Assembly: GCA_006176705.1 (NCBI GenBank)
Contig: QRFJ01004918.1
Span: 1-64,000 of the forward strand
Direction of reading: 5' to 3'
Length of the DNA stretch: 64,000 bases
From: Cocos nucifera
Taxonomy: Eukaryota; Streptophyta; Magnoliopsida; Arecales; Arecaceae
Shown: positions 12,086 through 23,521 of the stretch, piece after piece
Layout: each line of letters begins with the position of its first letter
Position numbering within the stretch: the stretch's first letter is position 1
Notes under the pieces: model-generated
What the model was told of the DNA's origin: nothing
The model's database searches: none
Seen by the model: only the letters and a program-made list of their open reading frames with translations
Translations under genes and position numbers: made by a program

Positions 12086-14040
12086 GTGTTAGATATCAGA
12101 AGTTTGATTCACATATGCAATTCATTGCATAGACTTCAAATTGGTAGAAAGTTTGAAAATGGCAATAGGTTCATGAATGTTAGGGATGGAAGTAAAGTTC
12201 CAGTCCTAGCATTGGAAACTCTTGAGCTATTTTTCAAAGGTAAAAATATTATTTTAAGTGATTGTCACTATTATCCATCTTTTATGATGAACATAATATC
12301 TATTGAACTTTTGGCCCAGGATGGTTATTATTTATTAATAAAAAAATTATTATAATATTATTATAAATAATGTTACAGTAATGCGAGGATAATTAAGAAA
12401 TGACATTTATGTTTTATCACAGCCTGTTAGTATAACGTACATGTCAAACAAATGCCCAAAGCTAGATCATGTCTCCGATGCCTATCTTTGGCACTGTAAG
12501 CTCGGTCATATAAACAAAAATAGGATAAATAGATTAGTCAAGGAGAATATCCTTGACATCGATGATTGCGAATCATTGAATACTTGTAAGTCCTGTCTAC
12601 TTAGTAAGATGACCAAATCACCTTTTACTAGAAAAGGTGAATGGGCTACTGAGATTTTAGGTCTAGTACATAGTGATGTATGTGGACCCATGAACATATG
12701 TGCTAAAGGTGGGTTCTACTACTTTATTACATTTATCGATGATCTATCTAGGTATGGGTATGTCTATCTTATGAAGAATAAATTCGATTTGTTTGAAATA
12801 TTCAAACGATATCGAAATAAGGTAGAAAAATAACTAGGGAAGAGTATTAAAACTCTTCGATTAGATCAAAAAGGTGAATACCTTTCTAACGAGTTTTTGA
12901 CATATCTAGGAGAGAATGGAATTCTCTCATAATGGATCCCTCCTAGAACACCACAGCATAATGGTGTATCAGAAAGGAGGAATTGAATCCTATTGGACAT
13001 AGTTCGGTCCATGATGGGGTTTGCGAGTCTGCCAATTTTGAGCAAGTCTGTTGCAAAGACTCCATATGAGATATGGACTAGCCGTAAGCCGACACTCTAT
13101 CACTTTAGGGTTTGGAAATGTCTGGCTTATATAAAATGTTTGCAGCCAGAAAAACTTGGACCTAGATTCGATAAATGCTTATTCATAAGGTACCCCAAGG
13201 AAACTAGAGGTTATTACTTTTACCTTGCTGAAGAATAAAAAGTGTTTATCAGTAATAGGGCAGTCTTTTTAAAGTTTCTTATGAAAGGAATAGCTGCCTC
13301 TAATGTTGAGCTTGGTGAAGTTTGACAAGTAGAAGAACTGACACATTCTAGTGAACCTACAAAACTAGATTTGATAAGATCAAACTCAAAGCCCGTTGAA
13401 GAGGCACCTTTAAGAAGATCTGGTAGAGTACCGCATCAACCAAAAATATATTATGGTTTCTTGATCCAAGATGGTGATTTGTTGAACTCGATGAGAATGA
13501 TGAGGATCCGATCACCTACATGGATGCTATGGAAAGTTCTGACTCTGATAAGTGGCTGGAAGCCATGAAGTCCAAAATGGAGTCCATGAAAGTCAACAGT
13601 GTATGGACACTAATTGATCCACCTGAAGGAATAAAATTCATTGGGTGTAAGTGGATTTTCAAAAGAAAAAGGGGCGCAGATGGAAAGGTGTAGACCTATA
13701 AAGCCCGTCTAATTGTCAAGAGATATTGTCAATGTTATGGTATTAACTATGATGAGACATTTTTTTCGGTGGCAATGCTGAAGTCCATTCGAATTATACT
13801 TATGATAGTAGCATACCTAGACTATGAGATCTGGTAAATGAATGTGAAAACAGCTTTTCTAAATGGAGAGCTGAACGAAGAGGTGTATATGATATAGCCT
13901 GAGGGTTTCACATCCACAGACGAGTCTAAGGTATGTAAGCTTCAAAGATCCATCTATAGATTAAAGTAGACATCTTGGAGTTGGAACATGCATTTTGATA
14001 AAGTGATCAGAATGTATGGCTTCATTAAGAATGGAGTGTT
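12086..14040 (+). pseudogene. Family-B copia pol remnant (protease-integrase-partial RT)
   Basis: Protease-like residues are at 12086-12355; the expected catalytic D-T/S-G reads LDIRS, so it is inactive. GAG-pre-integrase and integrase follow at 12441-12833 (C-x2-C within NTCKSCLLSKM; HSDVCGP and FITFIDDLSRYGYVYL with the first catalytic Asp). The integrase end and linker are at 12840-13460. The RT N-terminal half is at 13500-14040 (WTLIDPPEG, GCKWIFKRK, NVKTAFLNGE, CKLQRSIYRLK). Several TAG/TGA stops interrupt it, at sites where related copies have Trp or Gln codons. The RT then ends abruptly: the YVDD region and all of RNase H are absent. It is clearly copia and clearly dead. Confidence 0.85.
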
Positions 14041-14116
14041 AGACATGTTATACCCATTTACAAATAAGAGATGGGTATTTGATACTGTTCTAAATGGCTT
14101 TAGTCTAAGTGGGAGT

Positions 14117-16918
14117 TGTTAGGAATTGTATCCTAAAGTCAATCATCTAGATTGTAGATGGTTGAGTTAAATATAATTATACTTGAATTATTAATAAATA
14201 AATTATTATTTTAGCATTTTTATCATTTTGTGTATCTTCCTGTAATGAGCTCTTCTATGATGAAGTCTTTAGGACTATTTAGACTCGACAAAGAAAGATT
14301 TATCGTTTAGTCCTTAAATCAGTTCGCGATCAAATGATTCATTGTTATCCAGGACGATAACGTATCGAGTGTAGGTCATTGTATACCATAAGTATTGGTT
14401 GTCCTCTTAATCAAAAAGTATGGAGATACTGTTATGGTATGCAGGTGAAGTGTAGGAATATATTTTACTAAACGTGATCTAACTGTGGAGCTCTCTTCTA
14501 CCAAGAGTTGCTCGTGAAGGATATGGGTATATGTGTCCCTTAGACTTGAGATCACTATGGTGACTTGCAAGCAACTCACTGTACTTAGATACCGAACTAT
14601 CTGAATTTCTAATTTAGTGATGGAAGGCTACTGGATGTAGTCAAGTACTTGGCTTTCGGTGCAAGATGGGATTGACCCCTCCAACTGTTGGAGCAAATGC
14701 ATCGTTGTATTTCAAATTTAGCAAATCCTCGGTTGGGATAGTCCATATGATGGATGCTAAGTTTTGAAATACACTATGGATGAATTTTAGGATTGGTAGT
14801 AAACCCTAGATCATCCTTTGAGGATCGAAATTGAAGGGATGAATTATACGGTAACCATATTCCATAGGTTTGTCATTGTTACGTTGCGACTTTTCGACCT
14901 ATCAGAACATCAGGTACCATTGCTAGATGGTTACATTGATTGGTACAAAAAATTGATTTTGATGCTATCGACTTAGGATTCGAACCTATGAGGTCACACA
15001 CATAAGGAGTTCCTACCTGATCTGATGGCTAATCATGAATCTTGATGACCTAGGATACTATGGTCAAGAGTTCCACTGGACTAGGACTCTACGATTAAGA
15101 GTTCCGCTGGACTGGGACTCTGAGTCCTACTCATCTAGGATTCTCTGATCAGAAGTTTCACTAGTCTAGGATTTTAAGATCACGAGTTCCATTCATTTGG
15201 GATACTAGGTTCAAGAGTCCTACTGGATTGGGACTCTTCAGGAGTTTTATATTGATGGGACTCTTTGCCCAATAACTCATCCAATTTGGACTTAGATATT
15301 TTTGAAGGATTAATTAGTAATTTGATTACTAATTAGCTCAATTTGATTAAGCAATGAGGATTCGATCAAGTTTGATTGAATTTGATTCGATTGGATTTGA
15401 CTCGATCAGGTCATGAGATGACCTAATCGCTATGGGAGATTTGATGTTGATTTGATCAGGATCTGGATCTAATTAATTTTTAATTTGATTAAAATTTTAT
15501 TAGATTGGTTTAAGCCTAAATTAGTTGAGTTTAATCTGGTCTAATTAGGTCTAGCTTAATTGGTTTGGTTGAAACGAATTAAGATTAAGTCAAATAAGTT
15601 TGAATTTGAACCTTCCTTCTCCCTGTGCCACCCTGCTTTGACTTTTCCACACCCTATCTCATGCACACTTTGGTTTTGTATGAGAATTCTCTCACACAGA
15701 AGGTATCTGCACTCCCTCCTCTTTCTATCTCTGACCGAGTCCAAGTGTTGGATCAGATAGGATTTAAGTTGAATTTTGAATTCAACTTGAGTTGGTTGGT
15801 TTGGTTGAAACTTTCCAACTCCCTCTCATGCTTATCCATTCACCATGCCCCTTAAGAAATATTACGTGATTTTTTTTTGTGCATTCTCTGAAGATGGGTA
15901 CATAGAAGGAGAGTCCTTCTGTGTGTCAAACATCCAGGGGTGGGTGTTGGATAGGGATAAGAAGGTTTTTGAATTTGATGTTGGTTGGGAGGTTGAAACA
16001 AGTTCAACCTCCGACCCTTATCTTTTTCCATGTACTTTTCCCATGGTATTCATGTCAATAAATTATGAGAATTTTTGTGAAGGAGTTAAAATTATGTGAT
16101 AAAAAGTTTAAAGTGATTGGGCAATAGTTTTGGGTAAAAAAAAATCTTAGAGTGAAGGTGAGCAGGGTCCTACAGCACTTTACTTTTCCCTCATGCCTCT
16201 CTTTTCTTCTGATTTTCATCTCTAAGGATACCTAATTTTTAGATATGATCTTAATAAGATTTATAGATTTAAAAGTCATCTTTCCACAAAAAATTGTTTC
16301 ATAAAAAAACTCCATACAGAGAGGGTGTGATAAGATTTTTAGTGTGTCAGGGTTTTTGGGCCGAGTGAAACCCTAGTTTTGAGAATCTAGGTTCGGATGG
16401 AGAGATCGAGTGCTGTGAGCATCGAATCATCACCAAATTTGAAACACCTTTTCATCATCCTCCAATATTTGTGTTCTAATTTTTTTGAGTATCCAAAAAA
16501 TCAAAAAATACATAATCGATTGAATAGATCATGATCAACCATTGGAGGCCCTGACGAGGAGCTAGTACTTCGGTAGAGCTAGTCGGGATCAAGAGCTCCA
16601 TGTGAACTATCCATAGAGGCCATATGAGTGTGTAGCTACAGGATAAAATTACAGCTTCTTTCGGTGGATTCAGATCACGGAGATTAGCTACCTACGAAAA
16701 GGTATCAAGTTCTGAATTCGTATCGATCAGCATATTTGATTTGCTGATCGAATGCATTTTAATTTTCTATCACATATTAGCATGTTTAGATTCTGAGTAG
16801 GATTTATTTGATATGATCAATGCATGCATAATATTAATTTTAGATAAATATTTATTTTTGCTGCTATTTTATTCGAAAAAATTTCAAATGCAAGCTTAAA
16901 TCCTGCACGATTTTCTTT
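14117..16918 (+). repeat. 3' LTR of family-B copia, full length
   Basis: It begins TGTTAGGAATTGTATCC after the polypurine tract and ends CGATTTTCTTT, about 2.8 kb. The second half is duplicated at 8384-10097. No convincing target-site duplication was seen, as expected since the left LTR is truncated. Confidence 0.8.
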
Positions 16919-17788
16919 GGGAGGATAGTGCAAATGCCAGTGCCACTCCCTTAATGACACCTAGGGTGGATGAGGTAGAGATTGGTAGGATAGATGTTGC
17001 TCCTACCTCGGTAGCACTATTGGAGATGAATCTAGAAGATGACACTAAGGTCGATAGAGCAAATATTGGTTCAACTTTGTAAGCCACACCAGTCATTGAG
17101 CCCAATGCAACAACTGATGTTCTATAGATCATTAGTTGTGAACCCTAATGCTGAGCTAGCCCAATGGCACCAAATGGTGTTGACTACCCCACACATATAG
17201 AAGTCATAATTCCTTAAGTGGCAAAACTCTCGATTAGGGTAGGGCCTAATAGCTGAAGATCCCTCCAAGGTGGTCCCCAATTCCGAAGTCAAGGTTGAAG
17301 TTACTCAATTTTGTATCTTTTGGTTTTCTTTTTGTACCTCAGAATTGTATTCAAAATGGATATAACACAAACCTTCTTACTTAATGAAAAGAATTTTATT
17401 TTCTTTATTTTATTACTATTTTGCTTCTTTGTTTGCTTGAGATGCTTAAGTCTTGGAGATTGTAGCTGGATTTTTAGCATGTAGCCAAGGTAAACTTTGG
17501 TCCAAAAAGGAACTGAAGTCTAGTTTAGCCTTTTAAAGTTGGTTGTCGAGGCAAACTCAAGTTTGAAATAGTTCCAAATCCGAATTAGCCCTCAGGGGTT
17601 GGTCATCGTTGTGGACATGTGTTAGGTGTGGAACCAAATTCTGAATTAGCCCTTGAGGGTAGGTCATCATAATAGTTGAGGTAGACTTAGCACTTTGGAG
17701 CTTATCATCAAAGTAATTTTTGTTGGATTTTCCCATGATTGGTCTCCTAGCAGGGCCTAAGGCCTTCACATAATCATATGTTGCTTTC
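16919..17788. other. Unclassified repeat-like sequence
   Basis: No gene was recognised. From about 17430 it has loose internal repetition (GAATTAGCCCT-GGGTTGGTCATC motifs). It may belong to the antisense gypsy tail to its right, because non-coding tandem arrays commonly follow pol in that group. Confidence 0.3.
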
Positions 17789-18062
17789 AAGCATTACCTG
17801 GATCTGAGATTGAATCTAAGGTAGTCATTGATTTTTGAGATTGGAGGTCCTAACTTAAGCATTACTTGAATCTAAGATCGGATCCATGGTGGTCATTGAT
17901 TTTTGAGATCAGAGGTCTAAACTTGAGCATTACTTGAATCTGAGATCAGATTTGAGGTGGCCATCAATTTTTGAGATCAAAGATCCTAACTTGAGCATTA
18001 CCTAGATCAGAGATCAGATTTAAGGCAGTCATTGATTTTTGAGATCAGAGGTCCCAATTTGG
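17789..18062. repeat. 68-bp tandem repeat, 4 copies
   Basis: GCATTAC recurs at 17791, 17859, 17927 and 17995, exactly 68 bp apart. Each unit contains GAGATC and ATTTTTGAGAT. Units are roughly 85% alike by eye. The array lies downstream of an antisense gypsy pol tail and may be its 3' untranslated array. Confidence 0.8.
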
Positions 18063-18400
18063 ATTAGGGTGTCTTCTCGTGTCGATGTTTGCCGACCCAT
18101 GTTCAGAGGTCATAGTCGGAGTTAGGAGATCTTCGTGAGGAGGTCCAAGCCAAAGCTCAAGTGTTTTTAATGTCGATTATCAGTCGAGCTCATTTTCAGA
18201 GCTCCTAGTTAGAGTTGGGATATCTCTATCGGGTTGGTACACCAACTTAGTCAAGGAGGTCCAAGCTAGGGCTCGAGTATCCCCTTATGGTAGACACATC
18301 TCTAGTCTTTCTCCTTAGAGGTCCTAGCTAAGGCCAGGGTGTTTCTGGATTAGTTTAACCTGATTTTAGGTACTTGGAGATTTTCCTGGAAGAGAATTGA
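18063..18400 (-). repeat. Degenerate repeats between array and antisense gypsy pol
   Basis: Phrases such as GAGGTCCAAGC, AGAGCTCCTAGTTAGAG and AGAGGTCCTAGCTAAGG recur at about 75-90 bp spacing. There is no coding potential. Position suggests it belongs to the same antisense gypsy 3' region. Confidence 0.4.
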
Positions 18401-18439
18401 GAAGAGAAATATATATTTTATTGACCTTTCAATAATATA

Positions 18440-18860
18440 GGCTCGAAAGCTTACTAATGATGCACCCTTAGGTTCTTAGCATTCCAAGTTTGAGGGATGG
18501 CCTTGTCATCGTACTCTTCTAGCATGTAGGCCTCTGGTCAAATGACTTTCGAGAGCTAGTATGGATCTTTCCAATTGGGGGATAGCTTGTCCTACTCAGT
18601 AGGCTTGGACACTTTAGCTTGCCTAAGCATGAGATCTCCAGGTAAAAAAACCTTCATCTTGACTTTGGCATTGTAGTATAGTGCTATCCACTATTGATAT
18701 GAAGCCATTCTATTCCAAGCTCATTCCTTTGTTTCCTCTAGCAAATTAAGGTTTGCCCGTAGTTGATCAAAATTGGCTTGCTCATCGTAGTTCTCTATCC
18801 AAATCAATGGAAGGCCAATCTCAACTAGAATGACCACTTCAGTGCTGAAGGTAAGATGTT
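18440..18860 (-). pseudogene. Antisense Ty3/gypsy pol C-terminus
   Basis: On the minus strand the sequence reads in order ENYDEQANFDQLRANLNLLE, then NRMASYQ and YYNAKVKMKVFLPGDLMLRQ, then KLSPNWKDPY and AIPQTWNAKNLRVHH. These match in order the end of the gypsy polyprotein seen at 42430-42811 in this window (LDLLEEKRE, RMAAYRRRVARYYNSKV, GDLVLRRA, GKLAPNWEGPYEV, NSENLRMYY). It contains stops and covers only the last ~140 residues of pol, beyond the integrase core. Upstream domains were not found to the right. Confidence 0.7.
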
Positions 18861-19563
18861 GGTCGCCCCCTAACATTGGTTGCCCACTGGTGTAGAGTCA
18901 AGCTTGGTCCAATAGGAAAACCTTCAATGGAAGTCTTCACACACTGGAGGTGCTCTGATAGGGGACCCTCTATGCTTAAGTTAGCTAGAGCTTAAGAAAA
19001 GGGAAGAAAGAATGGAAGAGATGAGAAAAAGAGAGGGAGTGTGGGTACTGTTCTCTATGGGAGTGCTTGCTTGTTTACCATAGAGTCCCCCTAGTTATCT
19101 CATTATATAGAGATGAAGCTGTAGGCTGTTATACCGCCATTTGGCTCTAACTAGCTAGGTTATTAGGGCTTAACTTGGTAGGCTATTAGAATTGGGAATC
19201 CTACCACTAACCTACAAATCATGGTGGTTAGTCATGGCGTCAGTTGTCCATATTCTAGATACCTTTGGGAGATTCTAGCGACTCAACCTTGCCATTAGAA
19301 TGACTTGTGGCTTGCAGTCGGTATGGCACTGAAGTGCTTCCTCAGTTTGGGTTTGAGATTGGCTGTGCATATGAGGTCATAATCCTCAGGACGGTATCAT
19401 CCAAAGTCTAGGTTAGTTTCTGATGAAGTGGAGTTGATACTCATGAGATCGACGTCCATTTAGTGATGAGGTCGGTTGTTGTCCGAGATTGTAAACTTAT
19501 ATTATTTTCCTTTGGACTAGACCTGTGACATGGTTCAAGTCACCTCGGTTCCAAGCTGAAGTG
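18861..19563. other. Unclassified intergenic sequence
   Basis: No coding region was recognised. A purine-rich stretch lies at 18990-19060. The phrase around 18930-18990 may be antisense gypsy-related, but this could not be supported. Confidence 0.25.
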
Positions 19564-19985
19564 CACTAGTTGGCAAAAAATAGCTCACCAAATGACTCAA
19601 CCCCTAACAACAATCATCAATGCAATATTAAATGTACAAAACAAACAAAATAAATTATATCATTGTGTAGGAGTAATACATTCATTCACAACTATGTATA
19701 ACCATAAATCTTTATATCTTAACGACGAACACATCATATACATCGCTTATATACAATATCTATCCAAGTCAAAATAGAACCAATCATAATAAAATTATAA
19801 GCATATAATCTAAAACATCGGTGAGCCTATATGGTCATCGAATTGCTCTTCCTCAGATGAATTGCCACTGATGTATGCTTTGAAATCATCTCTTTGCATC
19901 AAGTAAACCACTTAGTAAGTTACAAGAAAAGAATTCTATCAAAACATAACAAAACTAATTAATTAAAATGATGTAGCTGGATTTT
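19564..19985 (-). mobile_element. Possible CACTA transposon terminus
   Basis: At 19564 the sequence reads CACTAGTTGGCAAAAAATAG, the form of a CACTA-superfamily terminal inverted repeat. On the minus strand about 240-360 bases inward, an acidic short frame (YISGNSSEEEQFDDH) ends at a stop near 19823. It might be the tail of a transposase, which I could not identify. No matching TAGTG end was found to the right, so this is at best one end of an element. Confidence 0.4.
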
Positions 19986-19988
19986 GAT

Positions 19989-20365
19989 GACTAGCAAGAG
20001 GAAGAGAGAGAAATGAGGTATTTCGGATGGATGGTTCCAGTGAGAGAGAGATAGGCAGGAGAGAGGGAGAAAAAGTTTTAGAGAGAGAGAAAGAGCTTGG
20101 GTAGTTTATCTTGACGAGAGAGAGAGAGAATGAGAGGAGTTTGTGCCAACAAGAGAGAAAGAGAGTGAGAGGTGCTTATGTCGGTGAGAGAGAGGGAGAG
20201 AGAGAGAATGAGAGGTGTTTGTACTAGCAAGAGAGAGATGGAGAGAGAGAATGAGAGGTGTTTGTGCTGGTGAGAGAGAGGGAGGGAGAGGAGCTGGTGA
20301 GAGATAGAGGGAGAGAGAAAATGTTTCGTATTTTGCCTGTGAGAGAGAGGGAAGAACGCTATTTT
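19989..20365. repeat. GA-rich minisatellite
   Basis: Runs of GAGAGA alternate with GAATGAGAGGTGTTTGTGC-like segments, giving irregular units of about 50-60 bp. No coding role was seen. Confidence 0.75.
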
Positions 20366-20816
20366 AAAGAGAGCTCATCTCTTCGTATCTCATCCCATTA
20401 ATACACATCCTTTTATTATGTTCAAATGTTATCTTATACAAATAAAAGGTTTACAGGCCAAAGAGCCCATACCTTTCATGTTCCATCCCCATTAAAATTA
20501 TTATTATTATTATTTTTCAAATGCCACCTCATCTAAACAAAGTCAATACAATCCCATCTCTCATTAATGATTTTTTTTAAAAAAAATAAAGCCACAACAG
20601 CCAAATAGCCATGGGAGCCCCTCCATCAGCTAAAATGGAGTACATCGAGATCCATATTGATCCAAGGGCTAGAGAGTTAACCAGATTTAGGCTCAAATCA
20701 GGTTGATCTAGGCTCAATCTATATATGTATAACTTCTTTCCTTCTATTTTTTTATTTATTTTATAATAAATAGATTTTTTAAAGCCACATGCTTGCCAAT
20801 TGAGGAAGAGTCTACT
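20366..20816. other. Unclassified AT-rich sequence
   Basis: No feature was recognised apart from a short (TTA)n run near 20500-20513. Confidence 0.3.
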
Positions 20817-20824
20817 ATTATACC

Positions 20825-21934
20825 TAGGGCTAAAAAAATACAATCCGATCAAGAAGTTCGGATTTGGCCTAAACAGGTTTGAATCATAAATAGATCAAAC
20901 TATTTAACCTTTTTGATTATTCGGGATGGATTTGGGATATGATTTTCTGACTTGTTTAGTTTATTTAATCTATTTATTAAATAGGTTGGGTCGGTTAGGT
21001 ATCCATTTAATATTTATTCTAAAATAAACTATAAAAAGTCTACCTAAAACCAGCAACTGCACCTTGGAGACTAGAGTCTCATTTAAAATATGAAACTAGT
21101 GTGCATGCTAATGCGTACATGATCTATGGCTTAGGAGTCATGAGTTGCGACTTTAATCTAGAGTCTTTACCTCTTCGGTCCCTTTCTTTTATTCTCTACC
21201 CTTTTTTTTTTGGGTTAGGGTTTCAAAAGCTAGTTCGAGGAGAGGCGGAGGTACTAAAGGGATGGCAACAGCATCGGGACCGGTCCAGAGAGGTCATTGT
21301 ACTTAACATCTAGTCGGAAGAGTGACTTCCCATCGAGAAAGGCTAGATGGAGCCGAAGAGTTGATTATGGCAGAGAACTAAGTTAGCTATAGTTGAAATA
21401 GAGGAAAGAGAGGCAAGAACGAAGCCAGAGAGCTAATTGCAGTTGAGGTTGAGAGTCTAGAGGCATCGAAGGAGAAGACCCCCAAAAGCCATAGATATCA
21501 TTGATGAAGTCCCATCCCATGAAGCATCTTTTTCACCGTGTTCACTCCTTTCCTTCTCTAGTAATTATTAATTATTTAAAATTATTTTTTCTCTTTTTAT
21601 TTAATATTTTTTGCTAGGAATTTGTATGTTATTAGGCTTATTCTTCTTTTCTCTGCTTTTCTTTAATTTTTGATACGAACGAATTTAAAATCTAATATGC
21701 TACTCTAGATAAACCATTAAAACAGCTTGAATTGGATTAGATAAAATAGTTATCTATTTAATAAATAGATTAAATGAATTAGATTGATTAATTTATTTAT
21801 TAAATAGGATGGATTTAGATTTTAAATTAGAATCTATTTAATAAATAGATTAGATTCAAATTAAAATTTTTTTGATATAATTTATATTTAATTTAATTTA
21901 ATTATGATTTAATCTAATCTTATTGTCACATCTA
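20825..21934. mobile_element. Non-autonomous hAT-like DNA transposon
   Basis: The left end reads TAGGGCTAAAAAAATACAAT. The reverse complement of the right end reads TAGATGTGACAATAAGATT. Both look like worn forms of a TAGGGGTGGCAAT-type hAT terminus. The flanks are ATTATACC (20817-20824) and GTTATACC (21935-21942), an 8-bp target duplication with one mismatch. The interior has AT-rich subterminal repeats (TATTTAATAAATAGATT-like at 20970 and 21750-21850) and no transposase. Confidence 0.6.
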
Positions 21935-21942
21935 GTTATACC

Positions 21943-22340
21943 TTGGATCATTGCAAGGGAAAAGTCACAATTGCCTTACTATCCTCCCATGTTTGATATA
22001 TGGTATTAGTTCTCGTCTTCTGCATTTTTTTATGCCTACTCACGTATCAGGATAGAAATAAGTCGACCTGTGCAAGAGGCTACGGTTGGCAGATCTTCAA
22101 CTGAATACTCCTTGGCATCCTACCCCTAGATCTGAAGCGTCCTTGTCCTTGTTTACGTCATCGAATCTAACTATTCAAAAATATCTTAAATCTATTCAGT
22201 ACAAAATATAATAATTTTATATTATTTTTAATATAAAAATATAATATTAAAGCAAACATTTATTACGAAATTTATTTAAATAAAAAATAATTATTCGTAC
22301 CACAGCAAGCATCCATCAATTGATCTCAAGAAAACGTGCA
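21943..22340. other. Distal upstream region of the SCAB1-type gene
   Basis: No gene was seen. It contains an AT-rich stretch at 22200-22290 and ordinary single-copy-looking sequence. Confidence 0.3.
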
Positions 22341-22342
22341 TG

Positions 22343-22349
22343 ACACGTG
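22343..22349 (+). promoter_or_regulatory. ABRE / G-box (ACACGTG)
   Basis: ACACGTG at 22343-22349 is preceded by a second ACGT core (AACGTGC, about 22333-22339). Paired ACGT cores are the usual binding arrangement for ABA-responsive bZIP factors. It lies about 435 bp upstream of the inferred transcription start. Function is inferred from the motif only. Confidence 0.45.
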
Positions 22350-22748
22350 ACAAATTACTAGCTTACTTCCAAAATGTCCCACCTGCGTTCTTCATTTCGC
22401 ACCCAGGGATTATTCACATGTCAGTTCTGTTTATTCCGGCCAAGGTAATTATATATGCCGGAAAATACCACTGTTCGAAGGTACAAGCTCGTATCGAGTT
22501 GGACAGTAGCCTTGGAAGTTCGAGTCCAGACGACGGGGAGAAGAAAAGCCTCTGTTTGTGGGACCCGCACATAGCACGATAAGAATAACAATGAGCTGGA
22601 CACCGTGGGCCCGCGAAAAGTATCCAGTATGGACTTGAGCCGAAACTTCTTTCCTGCGTTCTCTTTTGCGAAAAGCAGTCCGCTCGCTTTGTCAGAGGGT
22701 TAGAGCGAAGAAAGAGCGACGTTGAAAGTTCCTTTTCTATTTTTCGCT

Positions 22749-22755
22749 TATAAAA
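22749..22755 (+). promoter_or_regulatory. SCAB1: TATA box of the SCAB1-type gene
   Basis: TATAAAA lies in a GC-richer setting about 30 bp before a plausible start near 22780 and about 140 bp before the first splice donor. It is the best core-promoter candidate in the upstream region. Confidence 0.6.
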
Positions 22756-22779
22756 TCTCCAAAATCTCCACATGTTTTA

Positions 22780-22888
22780 TACTAAGCAAGAAAGAATCCG
22801 AGGAAGGGAAACAAGATAAAAGAGGCTTCAGGGAAAGAAATCTAATTAAGTCAAGAAAGAATCAGTTCAAGAATCTATAGCTGGATCG
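22780..22888 (+). other. SCAB1: 5' UTR exon 1 of the SCAB1-type gene
   Basis: Purine-rich sequence ends in a strong donor GATCG|GTAAGTG (GT at 22889). What follows is T-rich intron-like sequence up to the coding exon. The start at about 22780 is set only by the TATA box, so it is approximate. A leader intron of about 0.63 kb is inferred; its acceptor is unclear (see the coding exon at 23522). Confidence 0.5.
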
Positions 22889-23521
22889 GTAAGTGTACTG
22901 CTTTGGTTAAATGTTGGAGGATTCTCGAGCTAGGGTTTGCTTTCTAGTTTAACTTGTAATAGATTTTTCTTCGATTTGCTATTGATTTCAATCTCCCACA
23001 ATGTTTTCTTGATTTTATAGCTGTACCGTGATAGAGCTCATTTCTTGCAATTTTTGAAATTTTAGATTGTTAGATTTGAGTTTTTTGGAAGCGAAAAGGT
23101 TTTCTAGTTTGAAAAAGATCACTGCTTTCAGTGCGAATTCATGGTTCGATGGATCTGGACAAAATTCACCAGTGTGTATTTTTAGCTATTTTTTGGTGTT
23201 TTACTCTTTGTAATATGGTAGAATTTTATTTTATTTTTTTATTTTATTTTATTTTTTTTAAAATGGCCCTGTATGGAGCTTTAGTAGCATCGAAATTACT
23301 TTTATTTAGTTTTTCGTCACTCTTAACCTAGAGGTCTACAATGTCGATTTATTTATTCCATAAATTCAGTATGAAGTTTTGATCTTTTCCTGTTGATTAT
23401 GATCTTCGTAAACTTTAACTCTAGAAAGTCCGTCCGATTGCAACTTATGGTTATGGTCTTTCCTTCTTTCTTTTTTTGCTTTTTTGCTGATAATTTCTAC
23501 TGTGAAAATGGTTGACCGCTG

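Larger units (their letters stand above)
8384..16918 (+). mobile_element. Ty1/copia retrotransposon, family B, deleted
   Basis: Two direct copies of a long terminal sequence (8384-10097 and 15216-16918, about 1.7 kb each) flank a copia internal region. The left LTR lacks its first ~1.1 kb; the right LTR is complete (14117-16918). A primer-binding site resembling the initiator-Met tRNA complement (TAGTATCAGAGC, 10101-10112) follows the left LTR, and a polypurine tract (AAGTGGGAGT) precedes the right one. The internal region is only 4 kb: gag is not recognisable, and pol stops in the middle of the RT. The element is non-autonomous and old. Confidence 0.8.

Noticed and set aside
22414..22773. 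119-codon minus-strand open frame upstream of SCAB1
   Set aside because: It overlaps the promoter and TATA box and contains no recognisable domain.
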